This document shows positions 1-11,711 of a DNA stretch of 64,000 nucleotides, piece after piece (positions within the stretch are counted from its first letter, which is position 1; each line of letters begins with the position of its first letter). Origin of the DNA: Acidobacteriaceae bacterium (GTDB lineage Bacteria > Acidobacteriota > Terriglobia > Terriglobales > Acidobacteriaceae). The notes under the pieces were generated by a model. That model searched no databases. It saw only the letters and a program-made list of their open reading frames with translations, and was not told where the DNA came from. The stretch covers positions 24,377 to 88,376 of the forward strand of contig PKXQ01000138.1 in the NCBI GenBank assembly GCA_003132405.1. Direction: 5' to 3'. A program made the position numbers and the translations under genes.

Positions 1-42
1 GATTGCAGAAGTAAGAAGTCAGATTGAGCTAGGTCGATCAAC

Positions 43-528
43 ATGCCCCATGAAACCACAACGCTTTATCGGCCCGTGGGCCAAGCCGAATTCGAGCTGA
101 TTCGGGCATCTGGATTTCGCGAGTTCCCGCCTCGGCTTCCGGGGCAACCTTACTTTTATCCTGTTACAAACGAGGCGTACGCAGTCCAGATCGCTCGCGA
201 TTGGAATACCAAAGATCCTAACTCGGGGTTCGTGGGATACGTGCTCCGATTTGATGTGCTCTCTTCTTATTTGCACCACTTCGAAGTACACACAGTCGGC
301 GATTCTCGTCACCGAGAGCATTGGATTCCAGCGGCTGACCTCGAAGAATTTAACCGTAGTATCGTAGGACCGATATGCGCGCTAGCCTCCTACAGGCGCG
401 AAGCCAATGCGGGTGAGGCACGCGTGTTCACCTTGGGCGATTCCGGTAGCTCCGATGTTGCGAACAACAAAGACGCAATGATCGGCAATTCGTTTGAGCG
501 GGCGCGCGGGAAGCGTCGGCGTCGCTGA
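43..528 (+). CDS. ADP-ribosylation/crystallin J1-like small protein
   Basis: 161-residue protein of unknown function. Residues 5-115 (TTLYRPVGQAEFELIRASGF, then a proline-rich FPPRLPGQPYFYPV segment, an ARDWNT motif and WIPAADLEEFNRSIVGPI) match from memory the short bacterial proteins usually labelled ADP-ribosylation/crystallin J1. Those are about 115-120 residues long, so the last 40 residues, ending in a basic RARGKRRRR tail, look like an extension. The ATG at 43 is the only good start. The gene stands alone upstream of prmC in the same direction with a 78-bp gap. No catalytic residues can be assigned, and the family name should not be read as an enzymatic claim. Confidence 0.6.
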   Translation: MPHETTTLYRPVGQAEFELIRASGFREFPPRLPGQPYFYPVTNEAYAVQIARDWNTKDPNSGFVGYVLRFDVLSSYLHHFEVHTVGDSRHREHWIPAADLEEFNRSIVGPICALASYRREANAGEARVFTLGDSGSSDVANNKDAMIGNSFERARGKRRRR

Positions 529-606
529 ATTTCCCTGGATGTCTCCCACAGTTAGTGTCATTTCCCGAGGGCCCATTTGCCAAACAGGTTCGTGGGAAAT
601 AGATCT

Positions 607-1524
607 ATGCAACTTCGCCAGGCCCTGAATGCCGCTGTCGAACAGCTGACTGCCAGCGATGTCCCTTCTCCGCGCATGAACGCAGAGATCCTCATCATGT
701 TCACGCTCGATTGCGATCGCGCATATCTCTATGCGCATCCAGAACGCGAACTCACTGCCGACGAAATCCGCCGTTACGACGATGCTCTTGCTCGTCGATC
801 CGCCGGCACGCCCGCGCAGTACATCACCGGGCACCAGGAGTTCTGGGGGCTGGATTTGATCGTGTCGCCTGCGGTCTTGATTCCGCGTCCGGAGACGGAG
901 CATGTGGTGGAGGCGGTGCTCGCACTTGCTTCTGCGGGTGGATCGCCGAGCGGTCAAGAGCAAAGTCGAAATCAGAAGCTAGATCAACAGCAGCGGGCGG
1001 GGGCGCCCGCGCCACACACTCTGAGAATCGTCGATGTGGGCACGGGGGCTGGCGCGATTGCGATTGCTTTGGCTTCGGAGCTCCCGGATGCGGAAATTTA
1101 CGCGACCGACATCTCTCCGGACGCGCTTGAGGTCGCACGCGCCAATGCAGCCCGGCACGAACCTGCCCCGCAGATAAAATTTTCACTTGGTGATTTGCTG
1201 CAGAACTTTCCCCCAGCTTCCTTCGACATTGTGGTTTCGAATCCTCCCTACGTAGGCGATTCAGAAGAAGATTCCGTACAGCTCGAAGTGCGTAAATTCG
1301 AGCCTCGCAATGCCGTGTTTGCCGGACCGACGGGACTCGAGATCATCGAGCGATTGATACCGCAAGCGCACGCAGCACTTGCTCAGGGCGGATGGCTGGT
1401 CTTTGAGATCAGCGGAACGATTGCCGACCGGGTGCGGAACCTGCTCGCCGAATGGGGCGAAGTCGCGATCAGAAACGATCTGCAAGGCATCGCGCGAGTG
1501 GCGATCGCCAGAAAAGTCTTGTGA
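607..1524 (+). CDS. prmC: Peptide chain release factor N5-glutamine methyltransferase PrmC
   Basis: SAM-dependent methyltransferase that modifies the GGQ glutamine of RF1/RF2 in the cytoplasm. An N-terminal helical domain (residues 1-80) is followed by RPETE (94-98), the SAM-binding DVGTGAGA (143-150) and the catalytic NPPY (212-215). The ATG at 607 is chosen over an upstream in-frame TTG at 577 because a GGGA ribosome site lies about 10 bp ahead and the protein then begins at the family's usual position. Residues about 109-138 are an insertion not expected in PrmC. It contains a palindromic repeat translated as RAGAPAP, shared with trmFO. prfA, its usual neighbour, is not seen downstream. 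Confidence 0.93.
   Translation: MQLRQALNAAVEQLTASDVPSPRMNAEILIMFTLDCDRAYLYAHPERELTADEIRRYDDALARRSAGTPAQYITGHQEFWGLDLIVSPAVLIPRPETEHVVEAVLALASAGGSPSGQEQSRNQKLDQQQRAGAPAPHTLRIVDVGTGAGAIAIALASELPDAEIYATDISPDALEVARANAARHEPAPQIKFSLGDLLQNFPPASFDIVVSNPPYVGDSEEDSVQLEVRKFEPRNAVFAGPTGLEIIERLIPQAHAALAQGGWLVFEISGTIADRVRNLLAEWGEVAIRNDLQGIARVAIARKVL
993..1016 (+). repeat. Palindromic element inside prmC (copy 1)
   Basis: 24 bp identical to 13311-13334 in trmFO. The first 18 bases, GCGGGCGGGGGCGCCCGC, form a perfect 7-bp stem around a GGGG loop. It is read in frame as RAGAPAP within a family-atypical insertion ahead of the SAM-binding motif. Confidence 0.85.
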
Positions 1525-1623
1525 GCAAAAGTCAGCAAAACCACGGAGGCCGGAAAATAAAAGCCCCTCGTGATCCCACGCGACGGCGGTTCCCCGTGAG
1601 CGCGCCGCCTGAGAATCCAACTT

Positions 1624-4600
1624 CTAGAACGTCACCCGCACGCCAAGCTGCGCCGCGAACGGAATCCCAACTGTCGTACCAGGACCGAAGAAATCTCCCA
1701 AAGCGCCCTCTGGTATCTCGAGTTGCTTTAGGCTGGTAAGCGGCATGCAATTCGGATTACAAATCCCATTGACGGCGCCATTCGCGTCAAATTGCGCTCC
1801 CGGAATCTGAACAACGTTCACCGCGAAATTTGCGCCAGGATTATTTCGGTTGAAGAGGTTGAAGAATTCGATGAAGGGATCGACTCGCCAGCGCTCATTG
1901 ATGTTCACAGGCCGCGTCACCCGCAGGTCTGACTGGATATAACCCCGCCCACGAAATTCATCAAGGCTGGTGTACATGTCCGGGCCGTTATTCAAAGAAA
2001 TCGAAATACGTCCGCTATTGTCCGCTGTCGTGATGGTGATGGGACGCGCGCTCTCAACCTGATTCACCGTGCTTAATTCGAAGCCGCCTGCGACATGGAC
2101 GATTCCCGCCAGCACAAAGCGGTGTCGCACGTCTTCGCCAGACGGGCCGTAGTCGCCCGGTCCGAAGGCATCGAGCTGTCCTTCACGCGGTCCACTTTGC
2201 GCGGTGCACACGCCATCGACATAGTCAAACAGTTCGCCAAGCACGCAACCCCACGTCTGCGCCTTGGAGAGAGTGTAATTCGCGACCAGGTCGAAGCGGC
2301 GTAGGTTGGCCTGCATGTGCAGCATCAGGGCGTTGTAGCTCGAGCGGTTGTCGGATGCGAAGACGTTGGCAGTGGGATAGGGGAAAGCGCGATAGCCGTG
2401 GTTCCCCTGCTCATGAGTGTAGTCGGCACTAACCATCCAATGCTCGTTGAAGGCGTGCTGCACCCCTCCGGTAATGTGGATGGCATAAGGTGTTTTGTAG
2501 TTGGGATCGATGAGCGACGGCGGCGCCGCGGAATTCGGATTCACAGCTTCAAACGCGATTGCCCAGCCGTTTTGCGCGAGGTCGTTGTAGTATAGGCCGA
2601 AGCCGGCGCGAATCACGGTCTTTTCGCTGTCGCCCGGCGAGTAGGCAATTCCGATGCGGGGCGCAATTTGCTTGCGGTAATCGTGAGGCACTGCTTCGGC
2701 ATATCCCAACGACGGCAGTAGCGTGAAGGAAGGATTCGCGACCTGGCTTAGCCCAGAGGCCTCGAAGAGCCCGAACGTCGTCTGATAGCGCAGGCCGTAG
2801 TTCAACGTGAGATGATGCGACACGCGCCAAGAGTCCTCGGTATAAAGCCCGAGCCGTTGCACGTTTTGCGAGAAGCTGCCGTTACCGCCGAGATTATAGC
2901 TGCAAGTTGAGCCATCCGAAGCTGTGAAGTCGATACACCGTGGGCTAAAGGTTCCGAACACACTTGGGTTCTGTACATAATATGTCGGGTCATTGATGTA
3001 CTTGGCGAGAGTCTCCGCAGTCGACGCAAACGCGCCGCCCAGCACGGGTTCGTGAATGAAGTCGATTCCAAACTTGAGCGCATGGCTGCCGACAACGTGG
3101 CTAAGATCGTAGCGGAACTGGTATTTGTCCTGATTGCGCAGGTCAGGAAAAAGAGTAATGGGAGTGGCGAACTGGTTGTCGCCAAAAGTTTCAAATCCTG
3201 AAATCGTCAGCGCCGTCGAACTAAAGGGAAACGCGAGTGCGAATCCGAGATCGGAATTACGCGTCTGCGTAAGATGCAACAAACTGGCGCCCATCACCAA
3301 GTTACCCAGCCAGGTCGGGCTGAATGCATAGGCATTGCTGATAACGACATTCCAGTAGTTATTGTGCGTGGTTAATCCGGTCGAGGGCAGCGTCCCCTGC
3401 TCTACCAGTGCGTTGTGCGTGAGGTAGCTGTCTTGCGAAGTGCGCAGGAACCATTGCGACTTCGACGACTCAGCCCAATCAAATCGCACCGAGCTGATGT
3501 AATCGCGAAACGGAATGGGGACAGTCGCGGGAACGGCAATCGCAGGAACGCCGGTGATCAGGCCATCCGCCGCTAACTGCGCCAGCGCATCGAATTGCGT
3601 AACACTGGCTGGGCTGTATGCAATGCTAGCGTTCTCATGCACATTCTCGAAAGAAGTAAAGAAGAACACTTTGTTCTTCGCGATGGGCCCACCGAGCGTG
3701 CCCACGTAATTCTGCCGCGAGAAGGGCTGCTTGGGATTGGGCGCCGGATTCTCAATCGGGAAACGCGCATTGAGAGCGGCCGCGCGCTCGTAGAAAGCGC
3801 CATCGCCGTGCCATTCGTTGGTGCCACTCTTGGTGGTGATCACGACCGATCCAGCGGTGGTCCAGCCTGTGTCGGCATCCTCATTCGACGTGCGCACGGC
3901 AAATTCCCGTATGCCATCGGGCGAGAAATTCTGCAGAAAGCCGCCGATCCAATCGTCGGAGTTGTCGGCTCCGTCGACCGACAGTTCATTATTTAATCCC
4001 GAGCTCCCGCCCGTGGAAACGGCAGTGATGCGCGCCTTGGTGGGATCGGAGGGCTCGACCGGTTCGGTTCCAGGCACGAGATAAGCAATGTTGGCGAAAC
4101 TGCGCGCCGGCAGCGGAAGAGACTCCAGATCCTGGCTGCCGACCACTCCTCCCCGAACTGCGCTCGCAGTGTCAATCGTCTCTTCCGTGATCGAAGAAGG
4201 ATTGCTCTGAACGGTAACTGTCTCCCGCGTATGTTCCAACGTGAGCGTCACAGAGATGTCGCGCACCACACTGACAGCAACATCTACATTGGCGTTGGCT
4301 TGGGCAAAACCGTTGGCGGTAACTGTGACGCGATAACGACCGGGCAGCAGACCCTCTATGCGAAATTCTCCACGATCATTTGCTATCGACTCGCGAGTAG
4401 CGGAAGAGGCCACAGATTCAACCACAACCCGAGCGCCCGCCACACGCGCGGCGCTCGCATCTTGCACCTCGCCTCGCAGAGTGCCATTCGAATTCTGGGC
4501 AAGCAGCAGCGAAGGGACACAGACGAGTAGGAAAAGAAAGACCGATAGAGGCAGGATAACGGCGCGCACACGTAAACCTGATCGGCGAATTTTAGAGAGT

Positions 4601-4629
4601 CGAAATTTGTGGAACATTTGAAAAGCCAT
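1624..4629 (-). CDS. TonB-dependent receptor with carboxypeptidase-regulatory N-terminus (Oar-like)
   Basis: 1001-residue outer-membrane beta-barrel of the type expanded in Acidobacteriota. A signal peptide (basic start, then VILPLSVFLFLLVCVPSLLLAQ) is followed by a carboxypeptidase-regulatory-like fold at about 48-135 (GTLRGEVQDASAARVAGARV to GEFRIEGLLPGRYRVTVTA). A plug domain with the typical ELSVDGADNSDDW and VVITTKSGTNEWHGDGAFYE follows, then the barrel, ending in the aromatic VRVTF. It probably imports or binds large organic ligands; the substrate cannot be read. A second in-frame ATG at 4617 is an equally possible start. The gene is single and convergent with prmC, whose stop lies about 100 bp away. 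Confidence 0.9.
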   Translation of the reverse strand: MAFQMFHKFRLSKIRRSGLRVRAVILPLSVFLFLLVCVPSLLLAQNSNGTLRGEVQDASAARVAGARVVVESVASSATRESIANDRGEFRIEGLLPGRYRVTVTANGFAQANANVDVAVSVVRDISVTLTLEHTRETVTVQSNPSSITEETIDTASAVRGGVVGSQDLESLPLPARSFANIAYLVPGTEPVEPSDPTKARITAVSTGGSSGLNNELSVDGADNSDDWIGGFLQNFSPDGIREFAVRTSNEDADTGWTTAGSVVITTKSGTNEWHGDGAFYERAAALNARFPIENPAPNPKQPFSRQNYVGTLGGPIAKNKVFFFTSFENVHENASIAYSPASVTQFDALAQLAADGLITGVPAIAVPATVPIPFRDYISSVRFDWAESSKSQWFLRTSQDSYLTHNALVEQGTLPSTGLTTHNNYWNVVISNAYAFSPTWLGNLVMGASLLHLTQTRNSDLGFALAFPFSSTALTISGFETFGDNQFATPITLFPDLRNQDKYQFRYDLSHVVGSHALKFGIDFIHEPVLGGAFASTAETLAKYINDPTYYVQNPSVFGTFSPRCIDFTASDGSTCSYNLGGNGSFSQNVQRLGLYTEDSWRVSHHLTLNYGLRYQTTFGLFEASGLSQVANPSFTLLPSLGYAEAVPHDYRKQIAPRIGIAYSPGDSEKTVIRAGFGLYYNDLAQNGWAIAFEAVNPNSAAPPSLIDPNYKTPYAIHITGGVQHAFNEHWMVSADYTHEQGNHGYRAFPYPTANVFASDNRSSYNALMLHMQANLRRFDLVANYTLSKAQTWGCVLGELFDYVDGVCTAQSGPREGQLDAFGPGDYGPSGEDVRHRFVLAGIVHVAGGFELSTVNQVESARPITITTADNSGRISISLNNGPDMYTSLDEFRGRGYIQSDLRVTRPVNINERWRVDPFIEFFNLFNRNNPGANFAVNVVQIPGAQFDANGAVNGICNPNCMPLTSLKQLEIPEGALGDFFGPGTTVGIPFAAQLGVRVTF

Positions 4630-4863
4630 CCGGCGAATGTCAGGATTGCGACCGCTGCAAACTTGACCAGCGAGACTAACAAGACGCGCCAGCTACTACC
4701 AGCGATAGTGAGATCGAGTAGTCGCAGAGATTAACAACAGAGCAGCGAAGAACCATCAACCAACAGCATCCGAAAGATCGCTAGGGCTTTTCGCTCCAGC
4801 AATCTCAAGAAGCCCGGGAGCGAACTGTCCCAATATTTTACATTACGACCCTAAGCGAAGCGT

Positions 4864-5367
4864 CTAGTCGGTTTTGTCTCCGGTATCGTGGTCTACAATC
4901 TGAAAACGCAGAAAGTCCTGCACCGCATTCAGAACGTCGTGATTCTTCGTCGAAATCCGCACTCTTCCGCCTGCGGGCAGCTCCTCAAAGGAATAAGAAA
5001 TTTCGGCCCTTCGCTCTTTCATTTCGGTGACACCGGGAGGAACTTGGCTGTGAACAAACATGGGCAAAGAGAAGTCACCATTCGAGAACATCGTGACAAT
5101 ATGGGCCAGATGCGACCGGATCGCCTGTACATTTTGAGTGTTGTTGCTGTCGTCGACAGTCACTTCAATCGCACCACCATCCGCCAAAAGACGGAAATGA
5201 TGGGTTGTCTTATCGTGTGGAAACCCCATTGCGTCGTCGCCGTGTTTTTCGACGTCAGCCTGATGCTCCGCTTTCATGTGCTCTTTGTGCATAGGGCAGG
5301 ACTGCATGTCTTGTGCTGCCAGTGGCACTCCGCAAAGTAGCAGAAAAATGAATATCGCTCTCATCAT
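4864..5367 (-). CDS. Secreted His/Met-rich protein, merR operon partner
   Basis: 167 residues with a short signal peptide (MMRAIFIFLLLCGVPLAAQ) followed by a Cys/Met/His-rich stretch at about 23-60 (SCPMHKEHMKAEH, then several further His), a composition typical of periplasmic copper or other soft-metal binding. The rest is a mixed alpha/beta domain I do not recognise, ending in an acidic HDTGDKTD tail. Its ATG overlaps the stop of the MerR-type regulator by 4 bp (ATGA), so the two are translationally coupled and transcribed from the MerR promoter at 5842-5873. Metal binding is inferred from composition and context only. Confidence 0.75.
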   Translation of the reverse strand: MMRAIFIFLLLCGVPLAAQDMQSCPMHKEHMKAEHQADVEKHGDDAMGFPHDKTTHHFRLLADGGAIEVTVDDSNNTQNVQAIRSHLAHIVTMFSNGDFSLPMFVHSQVPPGVTEMKERRAEISYSFEELPAGGRVRISTKNHDVLNAVQDFLRFQIVDHDTGDKTD

Positions 5368-5834
5368 CTCCCCTTTCGAAATTGACGCGCCTTCATCTTC
5401 GAACCCTCGACGCTTCCGGCAAGCGAGTGCAGCAAGTTTGATCTCTGCCCCGGAGCCGTTTGCTTCATCCGTTGTTCCCAGTCGCCCAGAACCTGCCTCA
5501 AGTATCTCTGCGTCTGCCTCAGCGCTTCAATGCCCGCCGTAACGCTCGCCAGTTTTTCCTGCGCCAACTTGTACACGCGATGGCATGGAGCACCACCTGC
5601 GTCACGCGCCTTCAAGACGTCGGCCAGTTCGGCGAGAGTGAAGCCGATCCGCAGCGCCCTTTGCACCACGAATACTCTCTCCACTGCGTCCGCCGGATAT
5701 ACGCGGTACCCCGAGGCGGTCCGCGAGGCTCGCGGCAGAACGCCGATTCTTTCATAGTGACGAATCGTGTCGGGACTCACCCCCGCTGCTTTGGCAAGCC
5801 CACCGGAGTGAAGAATCGTGGCACCGTTTTTCAC
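5364..5834 (-). CDS. MerR-family transcriptional regulator, probably leaderless
   Basis: 156-residue MerR regulator: winged helix (SGGLAKAAGVSPDTIRHYER, about 10-29; SGYRVY, 41-46) followed by the dimerisation helix. It resembles heavy-metal responders of the ZntR/CueR type and keeps the cysteine at the start of that helix (GGAPCHRV, C84). The C-terminal metal loop, however, reads TAPGQRSNLL with no cysteines, so the inducer is unclear. A longer frame reaches 6059 but overlaps the end of purF. The GTG at 5834 is chosen because the protein then begins just before the HTH. That start lies about 7 bp after the -10 box, so the mRNA would have essentially no leader. Confidence 0.85.
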   Translation of the reverse strand: MKNGATILHSGGLAKAAGVSPDTIRHYERIGVLPRASRTASGYRVYPADAVERVFVVQRALRIGFTLAELADVLKARDAGGAPCHRVYKLAQEKLASVTAGIEALRQTQRYLRQVLGDWEQRMKQTAPGQRSNLLHSLAGSVEGSKMKARQFRKGR

Positions 5835-5841
5835 GATGTTA

Positions 5842-5873
5842 AGTATCAACCCTGGAATGCGTTCCAGAGTCAA
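5842..5873 (-). promoter_or_regulatory. MerR-type promoter and operator
   Basis: On the minus strand: -35 TTGACT (5868-5873), a 20-bp spacer and -10 GATACT (5842-5847). The spacer begins with the perfect 16-bp palindrome CTGGAACGCATTCCAG (plus-strand 5852-5867). An over-long 19-20-bp spacer carrying a dyad is the hallmark of MerR-activated promoters, where the regulator untwists DNA to realign the boxes. It drives merR itself and the secreted partner, implying autoregulation. Confidence 0.85.
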
Positions 5874-5953
5874 GCAATTTTGCTGGGGAATTGGGGATGT
5901 TATTTCTTTCGCGAGGCACGGATGAGAGCGAGGAGGGATTAAATCGGGGTTCC

Positions 5954-7378
5954 TTATCGCGTGGCGGCCGCCGGAAGGATTTCTTCGACGTCGATCTTGG
6001 TAGGATAGTTTCCCGTATAGCAGGCCGAGCAGTAAGTGGTTTTCTCCCCGTCGGCGCAAGCTCTTTTCAGGCCCTCAAGCGAGAGATAGGCGAGTGAATC
6101 GGCGACGATGAAATCGCGAATCTCGTTGATCGTTTTATTGGCGGCGATCAGCTCTTTTTTCGACGGGGTATCCACACCATAGAAACAAGGCGAAATCGTC
6201 GGCGGGCAGGAAATTCGCATGTGAACTTCCTTCGCACCGGCGTTGCGAATCATGCGAACAATCTTCTTGCTGGTGGTTCCGCGCACAATGGAATCATCCA
6301 CCAGAATCACGCGTTTGCCTTCGAGCAGGCCGTGAACCGCATTGAGCTTGAGTTTGACGCCGAAGTCGCGAACCGACTGTTGCGGCTCAATAAAAGTGCG
6401 CCCGATGTAGTGATTGCGAATGAGGCCCAGCCGAAACGGAATGCCGCTTTCGGCGGCGTATCCTATGGCCGCGGTATTACCGGAATCAGGAACGGGAACA
6501 ACAACGTCGGCATCCACCGGAGCTTCGCGCGCTAACTGGCGTCCCATAGCGTCGCGGCTCTGATCGACCGAGCGGCCAAAGACCAAGCTATCAGGACGCG
6601 AAAAATAAACGTGCTCAAAAATGCAACTCGATTGTGCGGGAGACGGCGAATAAAAACGCGAGCTGATGCCCTCAGGGCCAACGATCACCAGCTCACCGGG
6701 CTTTACATCTCGCAAGTAAGTGGCGCCGAGCAAATCAAACGCGCAGGTTTCCGATGCAAAGACAATCGTATCTTTCTTATCGCTGGTCACGGCCGGAATG
6801 CGTCCCATGGCGAGCGGCCGAAATCCGCGTGGATCGCGAGCGGCAAAGATGCGATCGCGGCTGATCATCACCAGCGAAAATGCGCCTTCCACCCGTCGCA
6901 GGGCGTCGGCGATGGCGTCGGGCAGAGTCTGCTCGCGAGAGAGCGCAATCAGGTGAACCAGAACTTCGGTGTCGCTGTTCGTCTGAAAAATCGACCCCTG
7001 GCCCTCCAGCCTGGCGCGAATCGACGCGGCGTTAACCAGGTTGCCATTATGAGCGATCGCGATCGTGCCCTTGTTCGACTGCACCATGATGGGTTGCGCA
7101 TTCAGCAAAGCCGAATCGCCGGCAGTCGAATAGCGCGTGTGTCCAATGGCAAGAACGCCGCGCATCGATGCCAGCACTTCGTGGCCAAAAATATCCGCGA
7201 CCAGCCCCATCGACTTATGCTGGCGCAGGCGCTCGCCGTCGGAGGTAACGATGCCCGCCGATTCCTGTCCGCGATGCTGCAGCGCATGCAGTCCGAGATA
7301 GGCAAGTTTCTCCGCCTCAGGATGCGCGTGGATCGCAACCACGCCGCATTCATCGCGAAATTTATCGGAAGTTGGCAT
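5954..7378 (-). CDS. purF: Amidophosphoribosyltransferase PurF
   Basis: First committed enzyme of purine synthesis (PRPP + glutamine to phosphoribosylamine). The ten-residue propeptide MPTSDKFRDE precedes the catalytic Cys11 (CGVVAIHAHPEAEKL), as in Bacillus-type PurF. The glutaminase domain includes QHRGQESAGI and the PRTase domain carries the PRPP loop VILVDDSIVRGTTS. Cysteines at SSCIFEHV, RISCPPTISPC and the C-terminal YCSACYTGNYP fit the 4Fe-4S cluster of the oxygen-sensitive type. 474 residues is full length. It lies just downstream of purL in the same direction (44-bp gap), so the two probably form an operon. Confidence 0.97.
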   Translation of the reverse strand: MPTSDKFRDECGVVAIHAHPEAEKLAYLGLHALQHRGQESAGIVTSDGERLRQHKSMGLVADIFGHEVLASMRGVLAIGHTRYSTAGDSALLNAQPIMVQSNKGTIAIAHNGNLVNAASIRARLEGQGSIFQTNSDTEVLVHLIALSREQTLPDAIADALRRVEGAFSLVMISRDRIFAARDPRGFRPLAMGRIPAVTSDKKDTIVFASETCAFDLLGATYLRDVKPGELVIVGPEGISSRFYSPSPAQSSCIFEHVYFSRPDSLVFGRSVDQSRDAMGRQLAREAPVDADVVVPVPDSGNTAAIGYAAESGIPFRLGLIRNHYIGRTFIEPQQSVRDFGVKLKLNAVHGLLEGKRVILVDDSIVRGTTSKKIVRMIRNAGAKEVHMRISCPPTISPCFYGVDTPSKKELIAANKTINEIRDFIVADSLAYLSLEGLKRACADGEKTTYCSACYTGNYPTKIDVEEILPAAATR

Positions 7379-7422
7379 TTGCCACGCCTTTAGCTCTTAG
7401 CCAATTCAAAATCGTTCCAAGA

Positions 7423-9747
<2,325 letters not shown>

Positions 9748-9801
9748 TGGGGAATCTCTATTGTCGCATCTCCACACACTGCCCCGTCTATACTGTCGCA
9801 G

Positions 9802-11700
9802 ATGAAGTCTGTCATCGTTGGCACCGCCGGACACATCGACCACGGCAAGACGGCGCTCGTGAAAGCGCTGACCGGAATCGATGCCGACCGCCTCGAAGAA
9901 GAAAAGCGGCGCGGCATCACCATCGACATCGGCTTTGCCCACCTTGAACTGCCCACTCCCGATGGCAGCAAAATTCGCCTCGGCTTCATCGATGTCCCCG
10001 GCCACGAGCGCTTCGTTCGCAACATGCTGGCCGGCGTGGGCGGCATCGACCTGGTGCTGCTGGTCATCGCCGCCGATGAAGGGATTAAGCCGCAGACTCG
10101 CGAACACTTCGATATCTGCCGCCTGCTGGCAATTCGCCGCGGCCTCACCGTCCTCACAAAATCCGATGCCGTCGACGCGGAGACGCTCGAAGTCGTTAGG
10201 CTCGAAATCGAAGATTACGTGCGCGGATCATTTCTCGACGCAGCACAATCGCCGATAGTCGCGGTAAGTTCGTTGACAGGCGCCGGGCTGGATAATTTGA
10301 AATCCGCTCTCGTTCACGCGGCGTCGGATGTTGCCGCGAAAAATTCGGCCGCGCTGGCTCGCTTGCCAATCGATCGTGTTTTCACTATCAAGGGTTTCGG
10401 CACCGTCGTCACCGGCACGCTTATCTCCGGCACGATCCGCAAATCCGACGAAGAAGAACTGGAACTGTTTCCCGCCGGAAAACGCGTGCGGGTTCGCGGC
10501 GTGCAGGTTCACGGTGCCGCGGCGGAATCCGCTATCGCCGGCCAGCGCACCGCATTGAACATCGCAGGAGTTTCAACCGAAGATCTGGCGCGCGGCATGA
10601 CGCTCGCCACCGCCGGCACTTTTCATTCCACGTTGCGGGTCGACGTGCTCCTCTCGCTTCTTCCCTCAGCGAAGCCGCTGAAAGACCGCGCCCGCGTCCA
10701 CTTTCACGCGTACACGACAGAGACGATCGGCGAAGCACGCCTTTATGGGATCAAGCAGCTCAAACCCGGAGAGGAAGCCTACGCGCAACTGAGATTCGAT
10801 GAGCCCATGCTCCTTCTGCCCGGAGATCGCTTCATCGTGCGGCAATTTTCGCCCGTGGTGACCATCGGCGGAGGCATCGTGCTCGATGCCTCGCCTCTGA
10901 CTCGCAAGCAACGCGCGGAAGACGCAATCGCATTTCTTAAGATCATGCGCGATGGGTCTATCGACCAAATGCTGGCGGCGCGAGTCGGTAGGCACGGAAC
11001 TATAGGCCTGCGCCTCGACGATATCGCCGGAGAAATGAATATCCGCCGGGCGGACGCGGAAAAACTGGCCGCAAAAGCCGGGCTGATCCACTTCAATCAG
11101 ATACTGATTTCGCCCGCAGCATACGCGAAAGCAAAAGCTGATGTGGTTCAGTCTCTGAAAATATTTCAAGATGCCAATCCTCTTGTCGCCGGGATGAGCA
11201 AAGAAGAACTCCATGATCGGGCCAGCCTCGGCGCCGAGGTGTTCTACAACGTACTGGGAAAGTTGGAAGAAGAAGAGAAACTCGAAGTCGACGGCGAACT
11301 CGTGCATCTCTCCGGTCGCGGCGTGGTCATGAAAGATGACGAGGTCGAATCAAAGAAGATCATCGAGCACGCATTCGCTTCCGCAGGATTGAAGGTTCCG
11401 TCACTGAAAGAAGTGTTAACCGGGTTGAAGGTCGATAAACTTCGCGCGCAGAAAATTGTGACCCTGCTCTTGCGCGACAAAGTTCTGATCAAGATTTCAG
11501 AGGAACTGGTCTTTCACCAGAGCGTCCTTCTCGATCTGCGCCACAAAATCTCCGCTCTCAAAACTACCGTGCCAAAGATCGACGTCGCCCGCTTCAAAGA
11601 TATGACCGGAGTCAGCCGCAAGTACGCGATCCCATTGCTCGAATATCTCGATCGCGAGCACGTGACGAGGCGCGTCGGCGATGAGCGAGTGATTCTCTAA
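9802..11700 (+). CDS. selB: Selenocysteine-specific elongation factor SelB
   Basis: GTPase that delivers Sec-tRNA to UGA codons marked by a SECIS hairpin. 632 residues from the ATG at 9802. EF-Tu-like G domain: [17 protein letters not shown] (7-23), the SelB signature [21 protein letters not shown] (25-45), [11 protein letters not shown] (64-74) and TKSD. Domains II-III follow ([14 protein letters not shown]), then C-terminal winged helices that bind SECIS. An in-frame upstream extension to 9451 is antisense to purL and is rejected. selA, selC and selD are not in the window, but a functional SelB implies selenoproteins elsewhere in the genome. Confidence 0.95.
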   Translation: MKSVIVGTAGHIDHGKTALVKALTGIDADRLEEEKRRGITIDIGFAHLELPTPDGSKIRLGFIDVPGHERFVRNMLAGVGGIDLVLLVIAADEGIKPQTREHFDICRLLAIRRGLTVLTKSDAVDAETLEVVRLEIEDYVRGSFLDAAQSPIVAVSSLTGAGLDNLKSALVHAASDVAAKNSAALARLPIDRVFTIKGFGTVVTGTLISGTIRKSDEEELELFPAGKRVRVRGVQVHGAAAESAIAGQRTALNIAGVSTEDLARGMTLATAGTFHSTLRVDVLLSLLPSAKPLKDRARVHFHAYTTETIGEARLYGIKQLKPGEEAYAQLRFDEPMLLLPGDRFIVRQFSPVVTIGGGIVLDASPLTRKQRAEDAIAFLKIMRDGSIDQMLAARVGRHGTIGLRLDDIAGEMNIRRADAEKLAAKAGLIHFNQILISPAAYAKAKADVVQSLKIFQDANPLVAGMSKEELHDRASLGAEVFYNVLGKLEEEEKLEVDGELVHLSGRGVVMKDDEVESKKIIEHAFASAGLKVPSLKEVLTGLKVDKLRAQKIVTLLLRDKVLIKISEELVFHQSVLLDLRHKISALKTTVPKIDVARFKDMTGVSRKYAIPLLEYLDREHVTRRVGDERVIL

Positions 11701-11711
11701 TTGCTGGCCGG

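Noticed and set aside
4630..4863. Possible small gene or RNA in the spacer upstream of the TonB-dependent receptor
   Set aside because: Read on both strands; no open frame with a ribosome site, no tRNA-like fold, no clear promoter boxes.
9748..9801. selC or SECIS near selB
   Set aside because: The 54-bp divergent spacer is too short for selC and shows no suitable hairpin; no tRNA-Sec was found anywhere in the window.
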